From NCBI GenBank assembly GCA_020849765.1, contig JADLAY010000003.1, positions 62,001 through 126,000 on the forward strand: DNA of 64,000 bases, written 5' to 3'. Source of the stretch: Anaerolineae bacterium. Its GTDB lineage: Bacteria; Chloroflexota; Anaerolineae; Aggregatilineales; Phototrophicaceae. How positions within the stretch are numbered: position 1 is the stretch's first letter; the number at the start of each line of letters is the position of its first letter. Below are positions 54,908 to 63,786 of this stretch, piece after piece. Made by a program: the position numbers and the translations under genes. The notes under the pieces are model-generated. The model was not told the DNA's origin. It saw only the letters and a program-made list of their open reading frames with translations, and did not search any database.

Positions 54908-55756
54908 TCACAATGCGATTAAAGCCACGGCCACCAGGCCGAGGACGATACCGGCCAGCTGCCAGCGACCGATCCGCTCGTGGCGCAGGAAAAACGCCCA
55001 CGTGATCGTCACGGCGGGATAGAGCGAAGACAGCACCCCGGCGACGTCGAGCCGTCCGCTGCGCTCCGCCAGCGAGAAGAACATGTTGCCAAATACATCG
55101 AGCGTGCCCGCCACCAGGATCGCACCCCACGCGAACGGCGTCTGCGGGCGCATCAAGCGGCGTGTCGACAGCGCGATGCCGATCATGAGCAACGACGACG
55201 CCAGACGAGCGACCGCCAACGGCAGGAACAGCGCCTCGCTCTCGACCTGCGCGATCATGATGAAGAAGATGCCAAAGCCCAGCCCGGCGCCGAAGGCGTA
55301 CGGCAGCCCACTCGTATCGAGCTTGTCGCTTGCCGAAACCATCAGCACGCTGGCGAGGGCCAGGGCGAAACCGATCAGCGCGAGCTCGCCGGGGAAGCCC
55401 TGCGTCGTGATGCCCGCGATCACCGGCAGCGTCGTCGCAATCACCGACGTGACCGGCGCAACCACCCCCGCGCGCCCGATCGCGAGTCCACGATAGAGCA
55501 GCGCCAGCGCGATGCCGCCAGCGACACCCGCCGTCAGCCCCCAGATCCAATCGTTCGGTGCGATGGTCGTTTCGCCGTTGATGCGCGCGAGGATCAGCAG
55601 CAGGCCGAGGCCGACCGGATGCGAGATCGCCAGCACAGAGGCGACCGACGTCCGGCGCGCGGCCACGCCGCCGCTGAAGTCCCCGCTGCCCCAGGAAACG
55701 GCAGCCATGAAACCGAAGAAGATGACCGAGAGGTCGGTTGCGAGCGTCAAAATCAC
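54908..55756 (-). CDS. EamA/DMT-family transporter within the arg operon
   Basis: 282 residues with about ten transmembrane segments in two EamA repeats, the second ending ITWAFFLRHERIGRWQLAG. DMT transporters export amino acids and other small metabolites. GTG start, 6 nt after the argC stop, with its ribosome binding site overlapping that stop. Location between argC and argB suggests transport of arginine or an intermediate; this is inference. Confidence 0.85.
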   Translation of the reverse strand: MILTLATDLSVIFFGFMAAVSWGSGDFSGGVAARRTSVASVLAISHPVGLGLLLILARINGETTIAPNDWIWGLTAGVAGGIALALLYRGLAIGRAGVVAPVTSVIATTLPVIAGITTQGFPGELALIGFALALASVLMVSASDKLDTSGLPYAFGAGLGFGIFFIMIAQVESEALFLPLAVARLASSLLMIGIALSTRRLMRPQTPFAWGAILVAGTLDVFGNMFFSLAERSGRLDVAGVLSSLYPAVTITWAFFLRHERIGRWQLAGIVLGLVAVALIAL

Positions 55757-55762
55757 CCCATC

Positions 55763-56767
55763 CTAGATGAGCGCCGTCGTCTCCGGGAAACCGAACATCA
55801 GATTGAAGCACTGCACTGCCTGGCCGCTGGCGCCCTTGCGCAGGTTATCGGTCACGCTGGTGATGTGCAGATATTCCGGCGTCACCGGCGTCAGGCTGAT
55901 GGCCGCGCCGTTGGTGCGCACGACGTGGCGCAGAGTCGCCTGGGCTTTCGGCGGCAGCACGTCGACCAGCGGCTCCTGCGAGTAGGTCTCTTCATAGAGT
56001 TCCTGCGCCTGATCGCTGGTGTGGCCTTCGCTCAGTTCAACGTAGATGCTCGCCATCAGGCCGCGGTCGACCGGCAGCAAATGCGGCGTGAAGATGAGCG
56101 TGCCGACCGAATCGTCCAGCTTGTGGATCTCTTGCTCGATCTCGCCGACGTGGCGATGCGAGCGGCCCGGATTGTAGGGCGAGAAGTTGCCGAAGACTTC
56201 AACAAAGTGCGTGGTCGGTTTTGGCTCGCGCCCCGCCCCGCTGACGCCGGACTTGGCATCGACGATGATCGGGCGGCTTGATTTGAGCCAGCCATGCTTG
56301 AGCAAGGGATACAGGCCGAGGAGAGTCGTGGTCGGGTAGCAGCCGGGCGCGGCGACGACGCGCTTGCCCAGGATGCTGGCGCGGTGGATTTCCGGCAGCC
56401 CATAGGGCGCGTCGAGCATCTCAGGATACGGATGCTCGTGGCCGTACCATTCCTGATACGACTCCGCCGTGTCCAGGCGCAGATCGGCGGACAGGTCGAT
56501 GACGGCGACGCCAGCCTCGACCGCCTCGTGCGCCACCTGCGCGGACACGCCGTGCGGCAGCGCCAGGAAGACGAGATCGACATCCGCCAGCGCGACGGCG
56601 TCCGTCTTGGCGTAGGTCAGGTTCGTGTGCGGCACGGCCTGCCCGGCGTACGTATTCGAGACGGCAAACTTGAGGTCGACGTAGGGATGGCGCGCCAGGA
56701 TTTCGACCAGATCCAGCCCGGCATAGCCCGAAGCGCCATAGACCCCAACCCGCACTGATTGTTCCAT
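55763..56767 (-). CDS. argC: N-acetyl-gamma-glutamyl-phosphate reductase
   Basis: NADPH-dependent third step of arginine synthesis. 334 residues with the nucleotide loop GASGYAGLDLVEILARHP and the catalytic Cys143 in APGCYPTTT. GKSGVSGAGR-type residues appear as DAKSGVSGAG. First structural gene of the operon, preceded by an attenuator-like leader. Confidence 0.97.
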   Translation of the reverse strand: MEQSVRVGVYGASGYAGLDLVEILARHPYVDLKFAVSNTYAGQAVPHTNLTYAKTDAVALADVDLVFLALPHGVSAQVAHEAVEAGVAVIDLSADLRLDTAESYQEWYGHEHPYPEMLDAPYGLPEIHRASILGKRVVAAPGCYPTTTLLGLYPLLKHGWLKSSRPIIVDAKSGVSGAGREPKPTTHFVEVFGNFSPYNPGRSHRHVGEIEQEIHKLDDSVGTLIFTPHLLPVDRGLMASIYVELSEGHTSDQAQELYEETYSQEPLVDVLPPKAQATLRHVVRTNGAAISLTPVTPEYLHITSVTDNLRKGASGQAVQCFNLMFGFPETTALI

Positions 56768-56810
56768 CCACCACCCTCCTGCTCTAGATCGTAGACGATT
56801 GCTGTAAATG

Positions 56811-56847
56811 AAAACCCCCTGCCTCAGTCTGTCGAGGTCAGGGGGTT
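56811..56847 (-). terminator. Attenuator terminator (3:4) in the arg leader
   Basis: On the minus strand AACCCCCTG-A-CCTC (56834-56847) pairs with GAGG-CAGGGGGTT (56812-56825): 9 bp, a bulged A, then 4 bp, with an 8-nt loop. TTTT, then CATTT, follows. It lies between the leader ORF and argC, 43 nt before the argC start. Confidence 0.8.
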
Positions 56848-56878
56848 AGTCTGCGTCAATGTGGCCGCTGTCGTGCCG

Positions 56879-56953
56879 CTAGCGCAAAACTCCCAACCAG
56901 ACCTCAAGGTTCTGGGGGCGACGGCTGCGACGACGACGCGAAAATTCAATCAC
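56879..56953 (-). CDS. Arginine-rich leader peptide of the arg operon
   Basis: A 24-codon minus-strand frame from GTG (56953) to TAG. Residues 6-12 read RRRRSRR, coded CGT CGT CGT CGC AGC CGT CGC (56918-56938); a seventh Arg is the last codon. An in-frame TAA two codons before the GTG fixes the start. The GTG lies about 30 nt from the predicted transcription start, behind a weak GAGTG ribosome binding site and next to a small hairpin (56956-56980). The Arg run ends directly before the first arm of a hairpin set that can switch the argC terminator. Probably a stalling leader, as in trp and his operons. Confidence 0.75.
   Translation of the reverse strand: MIEFSRRRRSRRPQNLEVWLGVLR
56897..56916 (-). 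promoter_or_regulatory. Arms 1 and 2 of the arg attenuator
   Basis: Arm 1 (CCAGAACC, about 56908-56915) follows the Arg codons and can pair with arm 2 (GGTCTGG, 56897-56903): 7 bp, one bulge, TTGA loop. Arm 2, extended to TTGAGGTC (56900-56907), can instead pair with GACCTCGA (56832-56839), which overlaps the ascending arm of the terminator. A ribosome stalled on the Arg codons would cover arm 1 and favour 2:3 pairing, preventing termination. Confidence 0.65.
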
Positions 56954-56990
56954 GATTTACACACTCAAACTGTGGGTAAACATCAACGAG

Positions 56991-57019
56991 AGTGTATGTG
57001 CTTCCGCCCCAATTGTCAA
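56991..57019 (-). promoter_or_regulatory. Promoter of the arginine operon
   Basis: On the minus strand a perfect -35 TTGACA (complement of 57014-57019) and a -10 TACACT (complement of 56991-56996) are 17 nt apart. The predicted start near 56984 leaves a leader RNA of about 217 nt before argC. Confidence 0.85.
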
Positions 57020-57079
57020 CAGGCTTGGTGCGAACCATCGAGGGCCGAATGCATTGACAATTTACGAACATAACCTTCC

Positions 57080-57108
57080 TTGACGCGCGCGCATTCCGCT
57101 CCTACCAT
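57080..57108 (+). promoter_or_regulatory. Promoter of the ABC exporter operon
   Basis: TTGACG (57080-57085) and TACCAT (57103-57108) are 17 nt apart; the ATG follows 39 nt later. Divergent from the arg promoter. Confidence 0.75.
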
Positions 57109-57147
57109 GCAGATAACATTGGAACGCACACGAACGCGACCACTGGC

Positions 57148-58062
57148 ATGATCGAAGTCAAACATCTGACGAAACGCTACGGCACACGGCTGGCGGTCGA
57201 CAACATCAGCTTCAAGGCCGGCGCCGGGGAAATCGTCGGGCTGCTCGGCCCGAATGGCGCAGGCAAAACGACGACCATGCGCATCCTGACCGGCTTCATG
57301 CCCCCGAACGGCGGCAGCGCGACCATCGCCGGGTTCGACGTGATGCGCAACTCGGTCAAGGCGCGCGGCCAGGTCGGCTACCTGCCGGAACGCGTCCCCG
57401 TCTACCCCGATATGACTGTCCATGGCTACGTCGCCTTCTGGGCCAAGCTGCGCGGCGCGCCCAACCCTCGCGCGCAAGCCGATCAAGTGCTGGAACGCGT
57501 CCAGCTTAGCGACCGCCGCAACACCCTGATCCGCAATCTATCCAAAGGGATGCGCCAGCGATTAGGACTGGCGCAGGCGCTCGTGCACAACCCGCCGGTC
57601 GTCATCCTGGACGAGCCGACCATCGGCATCGACCCGCAGCAGGTGATCGAAGTCCGTGATGAAGTGCGTAAGCTGGGGCAGGATCACACCGTGCTCCTGA
57701 GCACACACATCCTGTCCGAAGCCGAGCAGGTCTGCGACCGCGTGATCATCATCAACAAAGGCCACATCGTTGCCCAGGGCAAACCGGCGGAACTGCGCCG
57801 TAAGCTGCAGCCAGAGATGCACCTGTACGTCGTGCTCGGCGGCAAGCGAGACGGCGGCGAAAAGCTGCTGCGCTCGATCTCCGGCGTCGAAGCGGTCGAG
57901 GCATCCGGCGAGGGCTTCAACGTGCGCGTCAAGAAGGGCGCGGACATCCGCACCGAACTGATCGATAAGGCCCTCCGCGCAGGCTACAACATCCAGGAGA
58001 TGCGCCCCGTCATGATGACGCTGGAAAACATGTTTCTCGACATCATTGGCAGGGAGGCCTAG
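57148..58062 (+). CDS. ABC transporter ATP-binding protein (GldA-like)
   Basis: 304 residues. Walker A GPNGAGKTTT (about 34-43), signature LSKGMRQRLGLAQAL, Walker B VVILDEPTIGID and the H-loop STHILSEAEQ are intact. A C-terminal extension after about residue 230 is typical of ABC-2 exporters. It forms an operon with an ABC-2 permease, a GldG-like protein and a DUF4340 protein, the set known from gliding-type exporters. Cargo unknown. Confidence 0.93.
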   Translation: MIEVKHLTKRYGTRLAVDNISFKAGAGEIVGLLGPNGAGKTTTMRILTGFMPPNGGSATIAGFDVMRNSVKARGQVGYLPERVPVYPDMTVHGYVAFWAKLRGAPNPRAQADQVLERVQLSDRRNTLIRNLSKGMRQRLGLAQALVHNPPVVILDEPTIGIDPQQVIEVRDEVRKLGQDHTVLLSTHILSEAEQVCDRVIIINKGHIVAQGKPAELRRKLQPEMHLYVVLGGKRDGGEKLLRSISGVEAVEASGEGFNVRVKKGADIRTELIDKALRAGYNIQEMRPVMMTLENMFLDIIGREA

Positions 58063-58065
58063 GCA

Positions 58066-58791
58066 ATGCCCGGCGTCTTCACCGTCTTCCAGCGCGAGAT
58101 CGGCAGCTATTTCACGTCGCTCTATGCCTATTTGATCGCGTTCGCCATCCTGATCATCACCGGCATCCTTTTCATCACCGACCTGGATAATGCGGCGGGG
58201 CAGCGCCCGCCCGATCCATCCGTCATCCCGACCTTTCTCTCGTTCGCGATGATCTTCTTCGCCCCGCTGCTGACGATGCGCCTGCTGGCGGAGGAGAAAC
58301 GCGAAGGCACGCTCGAACTGCTGCTGACGTCGCCCGCCAGCGATACCGGCATCGTCGTCGGCAAGTTCCTGGGGTCGTGGGCGTACTTCACGCTGATCCT
58401 CGCGATCACGTTCATCTACCAGATCATCCTGATCGGCATCGCGCAGCCGGATCTCGTCCACGCCATCAGCGCTTACCTGGGCATCTGGCTCTACGGTGGC
58501 GCCTGCCTGGCCGTTGGCATGGTCTTTTCGGCCATCACGGAGAACCAGATCGTGGCGGCCTTCCTGGCCTCGGCTATCCTGTTCCTGCTCTGGATTGGCG
58601 ATCGCGTCGGGCAGGTCGTCACGAACATCGACTTCGCCCGCGTCCTGCGTGAATTAACCCTGCAAGGCCACTTTTCGACCTCGTTCGCCTACGGGCTGCT
58701 CCATGCCGAGGACGTGGTCTACTTCGCGGGGATTATCGTCGTCATGTTGTTTATCACGATTCGCCTCGTCGAATCCAACCGGTGGCGCTAG
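58066..58791 (+). CDS. ABC-2 type permease (GldF-like)
   Basis: 241 residues with six hydrophobic segments. LLAEEKREGTLELLLTSPAS is the cytoplasmic coupling motif of ABC-2 permeases. It starts 3 nt after the ATPase gene and stops directly before the next ATG. Confidence 0.9.
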   Translation: MPGVFTVFQREIGSYFTSLYAYLIAFAILIITGILFITDLDNAAGQRPPDPSVIPTFLSFAMIFFAPLLTMRLLAEEKREGTLELLLTSPASDTGIVVGKFLGSWAYFTLILAITFIYQIILIGIAQPDLVHAISAYLGIWLYGGACLAVGMVFSAITENQIVAAFLASAILFLLWIGDRVGQVVTNIDFARVLRELTLQGHFSTSFAYGLLHAEDVVYFAGIIVVMLFITIRLVESNRWR

Positions 58792-60420
58792 ATGCAGCAG
58801 AATCAAAACGTCGTCATTACGCGCCAGCGCGTCGGTCAGGCCGGCAGTTTTGCCGCGGGCTTTGCGCTGCTCGTCGCCGTGCTCGGTCTGGTGTGGACTG
58901 GCCTATCGACGCCGGTCATCATCGCCTTTGTCGTCGCCGCGATTGGCGTGGCGACCTGGGCCGCCTTCACGCCGCGCGACTTCGTCGCCTTTATCACCGG
59001 GCGTCAGGCGCGCTACGGCACCATGGCCTTCTTTTCGGCACTGCTGCTGACCGGGATCGTCGCCCTGACCTACATGCTCGTGCGCGAGCAGGCGCTCACG
59101 TTCGACCTGACGATGAGCGAGGAGTTCACGCTCAGCCTGGAGACAAAAGACATCCTCCATCGCATCAACCGGCCGATCCAGATCACAGGCTTCTACTCAT
59201 CGCTGAATCTGCTCCAGCGCGAGATTGACGACCAGTTCTTCCGCCTATACGAGACGGAGACGAACGGCCTGATCCGGCGCCAATACATCGACCCGGACGA
59301 AGCACCCGCCGTGGCGGCCAGCTTTGGCGCGCAAGACGGCTCGCTCTACATCTCATTTCTGAATGACGATGGCAGCATCGACACGACGACGCTGGCGCGT
59401 GTCCCGCGCGGCACCAGCCAGGAACGTGACATGACGGAGGCGATCCTGCGCCTGCAAATCTCCGGCACAGTCACCGTCTACTTCGACGTCAGCCACGGCG
59501 CGCGCGACCCGATGGACACGACGCCCGAGGGCCTATCCGGCATTCATGGTGGTGTCCAGGAAAGCGGCCTGATCACGGCGCCGCTCGATACGACCGCCCT
59601 GGCGGAAGCCAACGGTGACGTGCCCGCCGATGCCGCCGCCGTGCTGCTCGTGCGCCCGCTGACCGATTACACGGAAGCGGAAATCGCCGTCCTGGATCGC
59701 TATCTCAACCGCGGCGGCGGCTTGTTCATCATGAGCGACGTGCTGTTCAACGAGGATTCGTTCTTGCAGCAGGATGGCGCCTTCAACCAGTATCTGTGGG
59801 CGAATTTCGGCATTCGCGCGCTCGACGCGGCCATTGTCGACCCGGTCGCGAGCGACCGCTCCGCCCTCGATATTTTCAGCGCCGCGGTGTTTACGGGCAC
59901 CGTAACAGACCGCTTCGACCCGGAAACCGATCCGGCGCTGTTCCGGCTGGCGCGCGCCGTCGACGTCAATATCGACAGCGCGCCGGACAACATCGCCAAC
60001 GGCAAGCTGGTGCTGACGTCGGAACTCGCATACGGCGAAACCGATCTTCAACGCCTGGGACAGACGAACACCTTCGGCTATGACGATGGCGTCGACATCC
60101 GCGGGCCGCTGACGATCGCGGGCTGGGCCTGGAATCAGGCGACCAACGGGCGCATCCTGCTCATCGGCGACAGCGACTTCGTCAGCAATGGCATGGTCGA
60201 CCAATACCTGGGCAACGGCATCCTGTTCACCGATGGCGTCGTCTGGCTGACGAAGCTGGAACAGAGCATCACCTTCGAGCCGCAGATCACGGGCGTTGTC
60301 CCCTTCTTCCCGCTCGACCAGGCGACGCACAGCGCGCTGCTGTTTGGCGTCGTCTTTCTCGTCCCCGGCATCGTGCTGGCGACCGGGATCTTCGTCTGGA
60401 CGAGGCGCACACGCCAATGA
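58792..60420 (+). CDS. GldG-like ABC exporter accessory protein
   Basis: 542 residues. Three N-terminal membrane segments (within about 20-100), a large extracytoplasmic domain (about 105-510) and a C-terminal membrane segment (about 515-535) are seen. INRPIQITGFYSSLNLLQRE and YLNRGGGLFIMSDV are characteristic of the ABC_transp_aux/GldG family. Its stop overlaps the next start by 4 nt. Confidence 0.88.
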   Translation: MQQNQNVVITRQRVGQAGSFAAGFALLVAVLGLVWTGLSTPVIIAFVVAAIGVATWAAFTPRDFVAFITGRQARYGTMAFFSALLLTGIVALTYMLVREQALTFDLTMSEEFTLSLETKDILHRINRPIQITGFYSSLNLLQREIDDQFFRLYETETNGLIRRQYIDPDEAPAVAASFGAQDGSLYISFLNDDGSIDTTTLARVPRGTSQERDMTEAILRLQISGTVTVYFDVSHGARDPMDTTPEGLSGIHGGVQESGLITAPLDTTALAEANGDVPADAAAVLLVRPLTDYTEAEIAVLDRYLNRGGGLFIMSDVLFNEDSFLQQDGAFNQYLWANFGIRALDAAIVDPVASDRSALDIFSAAVFTGTVTDRFDPETDPALFRLARAVDVNIDSAPDNIANGKLVLTSELAYGETDLQRLGQTNTFGYDDGVDIRGPLTIAGWAWNQATNGRILLIGDSDFVSNGMVDQYLGNGILFTDGVVWLTKLEQSITFEPQITGVVPFFPLDQATHSALLFGVVFLVPGIVLATGIFVWTRRTRQ

Positions 60421-60968
60421 GCGACGGACGACGCACCTTCTTCGTGCTGGCCGCGATCTTCGCTGTCCTGCTGGTGATCACACTGCTGCGCAGCCCGTCT
60501 CAGGAGCCAGCAGCGCCCAGCCTGGAAGATCTGCCGTTTGAGAGCGTCTTCCCCGACCTGAGCGAAGGCCAGATTCAGGCTGTGCGCCTGCAAGAGCTGC
60601 AGAACGATAGCTTCTTCACAATTGTGCGTGACGCAAGTGGCCAGTGGGCCGCGCCGGATACGCCGGGCGTGCTCGATCAGGAAATCGCCAACCTGATCGC
60701 ACGGACGGTGGCCGTGCTGCCGGTGCAGAATATCTTCAGCATGGAAGGTAACCCCGACCTGCGCGAATACGGTTTCGACCCGGAGGGCAATCTTCTGATT
60801 CAGGTCGTCCTGGTCGATGGCTCACAGCATGGGGTTGTCGTGGGGGGCATATCGCCGTCTGGCAACGGGGTCTATGCGCTGGTCGACAACCAACCCTCAA
60901 TGTACTTGCTAGAGCGTGCCGCGATCGCATTTTTGGTCGCTCAGGTTGAGACCCCGCCAACTGCTTGA
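60417..60968 (+). CDS. DUF4340-domain membrane-anchored protein
   Basis: 183 residues with one N-terminal transmembrane segment (about 8-24) and an extracytoplasmic beta-rich domain (REYGFDPEGNLLIQVVLVDG). DUF4340 proteins commonly follow GldG-like genes and are probably part of the exporter complex. ATGA overlap with the preceding gene. Confidence 0.85.
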   Translation: MSDGRRTFFVLAAIFAVLLVITLLRSPSQEPAAPSLEDLPFESVFPDLSEGQIQAVRLQELQNDSFFTIVRDASGQWAAPDTPGVLDQEIANLIARTVAVLPVQNIFSMEGNPDLREYGFDPEGNLLIQVVLVDGSQHGVVVGGISPSGNGVYALVDNQPSMYLLERAAIAFLVAQVETPPTA

Positions 60969-61119
60969 CATCAATCTTTAATCGGAGTATTGTACTTGAT
61001 TGCAATGCCAAATTGCATTGTGTTCGGTATCGCTCTTCGCACCGTTCATCTCACTCTACGTCACTAATCAAAGACGTAAGCTTGTATCTAACGCCATAAC
61101 ACGCGTTGCGTGTTATAGT
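60965..61119 (+). promoter_or_regulatory. Promoter region of the sigma-factor gene with three inverted repeats
   Basis: TTGACA (60965-60970) and TATTGT (60988-60993) are 17 nt apart. An extended -10 TGTTATAGT (61111-61119) could be a second promoter. Three inverted repeats are present: TGCAAT/ATTGCA (61001-61017), TACGTC/GACGTA (61057-61078) and the perfect 9-bp ATAACACGC/GCGTGTTAT (61096-61116), which overlaps the extended -10. They are candidate operators; no known binding protein can be named. Confidence 0.6.
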
Positions 61120-61147
61120 CTCAATGTTGTCTAACGTGGTGTACCGT

Positions 61148-62410
61148 ATGTTCAAAGAAATGGTCAATAACAAGGACGAACTCCGCAAGCAACTGATAGA
61201 GAAAGCACAGCGCCAAGGCACAATCAGCTTTGACGAGATCCTTTCCTCATTGCCCGAAGCCGAACGCGACGTCGCGCTGCTGGATGACATCATCGATGAA
61301 CTGATGGACGCAGGCATCGAGATTGCGACTCCCACTGAGCAGGATGACGATCACTTCCTGGAGCCGGGTGGTTCGCGTCGTGCCCGCAAAGGCAGCTTCG
61401 ACGTCGATCTTTCGGAGATCGAGGAAGAGGAGCTGAGCTTCGATTGGTTCGACGACGAGTTGATCGACGACGCCGGTTATCAGCACGCGCTCGACAGCGA
61501 CGACGTGGTTGGTCTCTACTTGAAGGAAGCGGGCCGGGTCCCGCTGCTGACGGCTGAGGAAGAAGTTTCGCTGGCCAAGCGGATGGAAAAGGCCGAGATG
61601 GCCCGCGAAATGCTGGAAGCGCGTGGCTCTGAACTGCCGCTCGATGACGTGTATACATTGAAAGACATGATCACCGACGGCGAAGAGGCGCAAGAACATC
61701 TCGTGCGCGCAAACGCGCGGCTCGTCATCAGTGTCGCCAAGAAATACATCGGGCGCGGTGTGCCGTTCCTGGATCTGATCCAGGAGGGCAATATCGGTTT
61801 GATCCGCGCGACGAACAAGTTCGAATATCAGCGCGGGCACAAGTTCAGCACGTATGCGACCTGGTGGATTCGCCAGGCGGTCAGCCGCGCAGTGGCCGAC
61901 CAGGGGCGTACGATTCGCGTGCCCGTTCACATGGGCGATCAGCTCAATCGCATGCGCCGCATCCAGCTCCAACTGACTCAGGAGCTGGGGCGTGAGCCGT
62001 CGATTGAAGAGCTGGCGCAGGGAATGGAAACGACGCCGGACAAGGTCGAGAACCTGATGGAGATCGCTCGCCGTCCGATCAGCCTCGAAACGCCGATCGA
62101 CGACGAAGGCGATTCGACCTTCGGCGATTTCGTCGAAGACGTCAACAGCCCTGCCCCGACGGAAGAGGTCGCGACCAACATGCTCCAGGAGCATTTGAAG
62201 AAGTCGCTCGACCGTCTGCCGCCGCGCGAAGCGCAGATCCTGCGCCTTCGCTACGGGCTGGAAGATGGGCGCGTGTATACGCTGGAAGAGGTCGGGCAGG
62301 CCATCGGCGTGACGCGCGAACGTGTTCGCCAGTTGGAAGCTCAGGCGCTCAACCGTTTGCGCCAGTCTTCCGCACATTTGATCCTCCGAGATTACCTCTA
62401 CGAGGAGTAA
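61148..62410 (+). CDS. RNA polymerase sigma factor, primary (RpoD/SigA) type
   Basis: 420 residues from the ATG at 61148; the start is uncertain (ATG also at 61124 and 61160, none with a clear ribosome binding site). A region-1.1-like N-terminus ([19 protein letters not shown]) and an acidic linker precede regions 1.2-2 ([38 protein letters not shown], the -10-binding part), region 3 and region 4.2 ([20 protein letters not shown]), which reads the -35. The consensus-like promoters in this window are those such a factor would recognise. Whether it is the housekeeping or a group 2 factor is not decidable here. Confidence 0.93.
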   Translation: MFKEMVNNKDELRKQLIEKAQRQGTISFDEILSSLPEAERDVALLDDIIDELMDAGIEIATPTEQDDDHFLEPGGSRRARKGSFDVDLSEIEEEELSFDWFDDELIDDAGYQHALDSDDVVGLYLKEAGRVPLLTAEEEVSLAKRMEKAEMAREMLEARGSELPLDDVYTLKDMITDGEEAQEHLVRANARLVISVAKKYIGRGVPFLDLIQEGNIGLIRATNKFEYQRGHKFSTYATWWIRQAVSRAVADQGRTIRVPVHMGDQLNRMRRIQLQLTQELGREPSIEELAQGMETTPDKVENLMEIARRPISLETPIDDEGDSTFGDFVEDVNSPAPTEEVATNMLQEHLKKSLDRLPPREAQILRLRYGLEDGRVYTLEEVGQAIGVTRERVRQLEAQALNRLRQSSAHLILRDYLYEE

Positions 62411-62416
62411 ACCCTG

Positions 62417-63202
62417 GTGCGTGCGCGATCATCACGCGGCATCAATTTACTGGCATTCCTGGCGCTGGCAGCCGGTGTCCTGCTCCTACTGAGCAACTTC
62501 CTGCTGCTGAGCGATTTCAACGCCACCACATTGTGGCCGCTGCTCCTGGTCATCGGTGGTGTGATCATCCTGTTTCAGGGTGACATTACCGATGCCAACC
62601 AGGTGCGCACCTTCGGCATCACCCGTGGAACCGTCGAATCGGGCACACTTGAGATCAGTGCGGGCGAGATCGATGTCCAGGTACACGATCTTGCCCGCGA
62701 AGGCCGTCTTGCCGCCGGGCAGTACGCGGCGGATTCGCGACCGGCGCTCGACCTGAGCGATACCCACGCCATGCTGCGCATGAAACGCAGCGCCACGCCG
62801 TGGCTGTCGTTTGGCGATTGGGATGTCGGCCTGGCGAAGGATTTACCCTGGGATGTCTACGTCAGCACGAGCCTCGGCCAGGTCTCCGTCGACCTGAGCG
62901 GCGTGATCGTGCGCCAGGTCGTGCTCGCCAGCGGCATCGGCGACATCCGTATGACGGCGCCGCGCGAGGCCTTCGAACCGCTCATGCTGCGCTCCGCCAC
63001 CGGCGATCTCCACGTCTACACGCCCACCGGAAACCGCACCATCATTCGCGTACAGGCGTCAACCTTTGCCGGTATCCACGCCGATGTGAATCGTTACACG
63101 CAATCGGAAGATGGCGACTATGTGGCGCGCAACGCCGATTACGGCCTGGAGCCGGTGGAAATCTACGTGAGCGGCACGTTTGGTGAAATTTATCTCGCTT
63201 GA
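62417..63202 (+). CDS. Membrane protein with beta-helix-like extracytoplasmic domain
   Basis: 261 residues, GTG start; GAGGAG at the end of the sigma-factor gene serves as its ribosome binding site. Two transmembrane segments (about 10-30 and 37-53) precede a domain with repeated short strands (VYVSTSLGQVSVDLSG, LASGIGDIRM, LRSATGDLHVYTPTGN). This resembles LiaF/DUF4097-type adhesin domains of envelope-stress proteins. Function unknown. Coupled to the sigma factor. Confidence 0.8.
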   Translation: MRARSSRGINLLAFLALAAGVLLLLSNFLLLSDFNATTLWPLLLVIGGVIILFQGDITDANQVRTFGITRGTVESGTLEISAGEIDVQVHDLAREGRLAAGQYAADSRPALDLSDTHAMLRMKRSATPWLSFGDWDVGLAKDLPWDVYVSTSLGQVSVDLSGVIVRQVVLASGIGDIRMTAPREAFEPLMLRSATGDLHVYTPTGNRTIIRVQASTFAGIHADVNRYTQSEDGDYVARNADYGLEPVEIYVSGTFGEIYLA

Positions 63203-63210
63203 ATAACCCT

Positions 63211-63771
63211 ATGTCGACAAGCAGCTTGCACTTCCTCATCCGCGACGGCCTCGAAGGTGATGTTGCCGCGTGTATGGCGCTCGACCACAGCTACGAGACC
63301 GACTATGTGTGGCAGGTCTTCATCGAGCGCGACGACCCCAGCTATCATCAGATCAACTTCCAGACCGAGCGCCTGCCGCGCACGATGGACGTGACCTACC
63401 CGGCCAATGAGCGCCGCATCCGCCTGGCGCTGCCGGAGACGCACGGTTTCCTGGTCGCGGCCACCCAGGACAGCGGCGACATCCTCGGCTATCTGACCCT
63501 GCGCAGCGACCCCAGCTTGCAGCACGTCTTCGTCCATGACATCGTGGTCGACCGCCCCTACCGGCGCAACAAGATCGGCGCCCGGCTGATGCACATTGCC
63601 CGCCGCTGGGCGCGCGAACGCGACGCCGAGCGCATGCTGGTCGCCTTGCACACCAAGAATTATCCCGGGATCTTGTTTTGTCAGGCTTCCGGACTCGCTT
63701 TTTGTGGATACAATGAGCGGCACTTCAACAATCAGGATATGGCCCTCTTCTTCGGCCAAACACTCCGCTAA
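63211..63771 (+). CDS. GNAT-family N-acetyltransferase
   Basis: 186 residues from ATG 63211. A TTG at 63199 overlapping the preceding stop (TTGA) is an alternative start. Motif A reads VHDIVVDRPYRRNKIGARLM, with R/N-K-I-G-A as the acetyl-CoA loop. The late motif HTKNYPGILFCQASGLAFCGY is RimI-like. Substrate unknown. Confidence 0.88.
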   Translation: MSTSSLHFLIRDGLEGDVAACMALDHSYETDYVWQVFIERDDPSYHQINFQTERLPRTMDVTYPANERRIRLALPETHGFLVAATQDSGDILGYLTLRSDPSLQHVFVHDIVVDRPYRRNKIGARLMHIARRWARERDAERMLVALHTKNYPGILFCQASGLAFCGYNERHFNNQDMALFFGQTLR

Positions 63772-63786
63772 ACGTGAGATACGGGC

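Noticed and set aside
56954..56990. ArgR box at the arg promoter
   Set aside because: Only a half-site-like ATTGAATTTT is near; the inverted repeat TTTACCCAC/GTGTGTAAA does not match the ARG box consensus.
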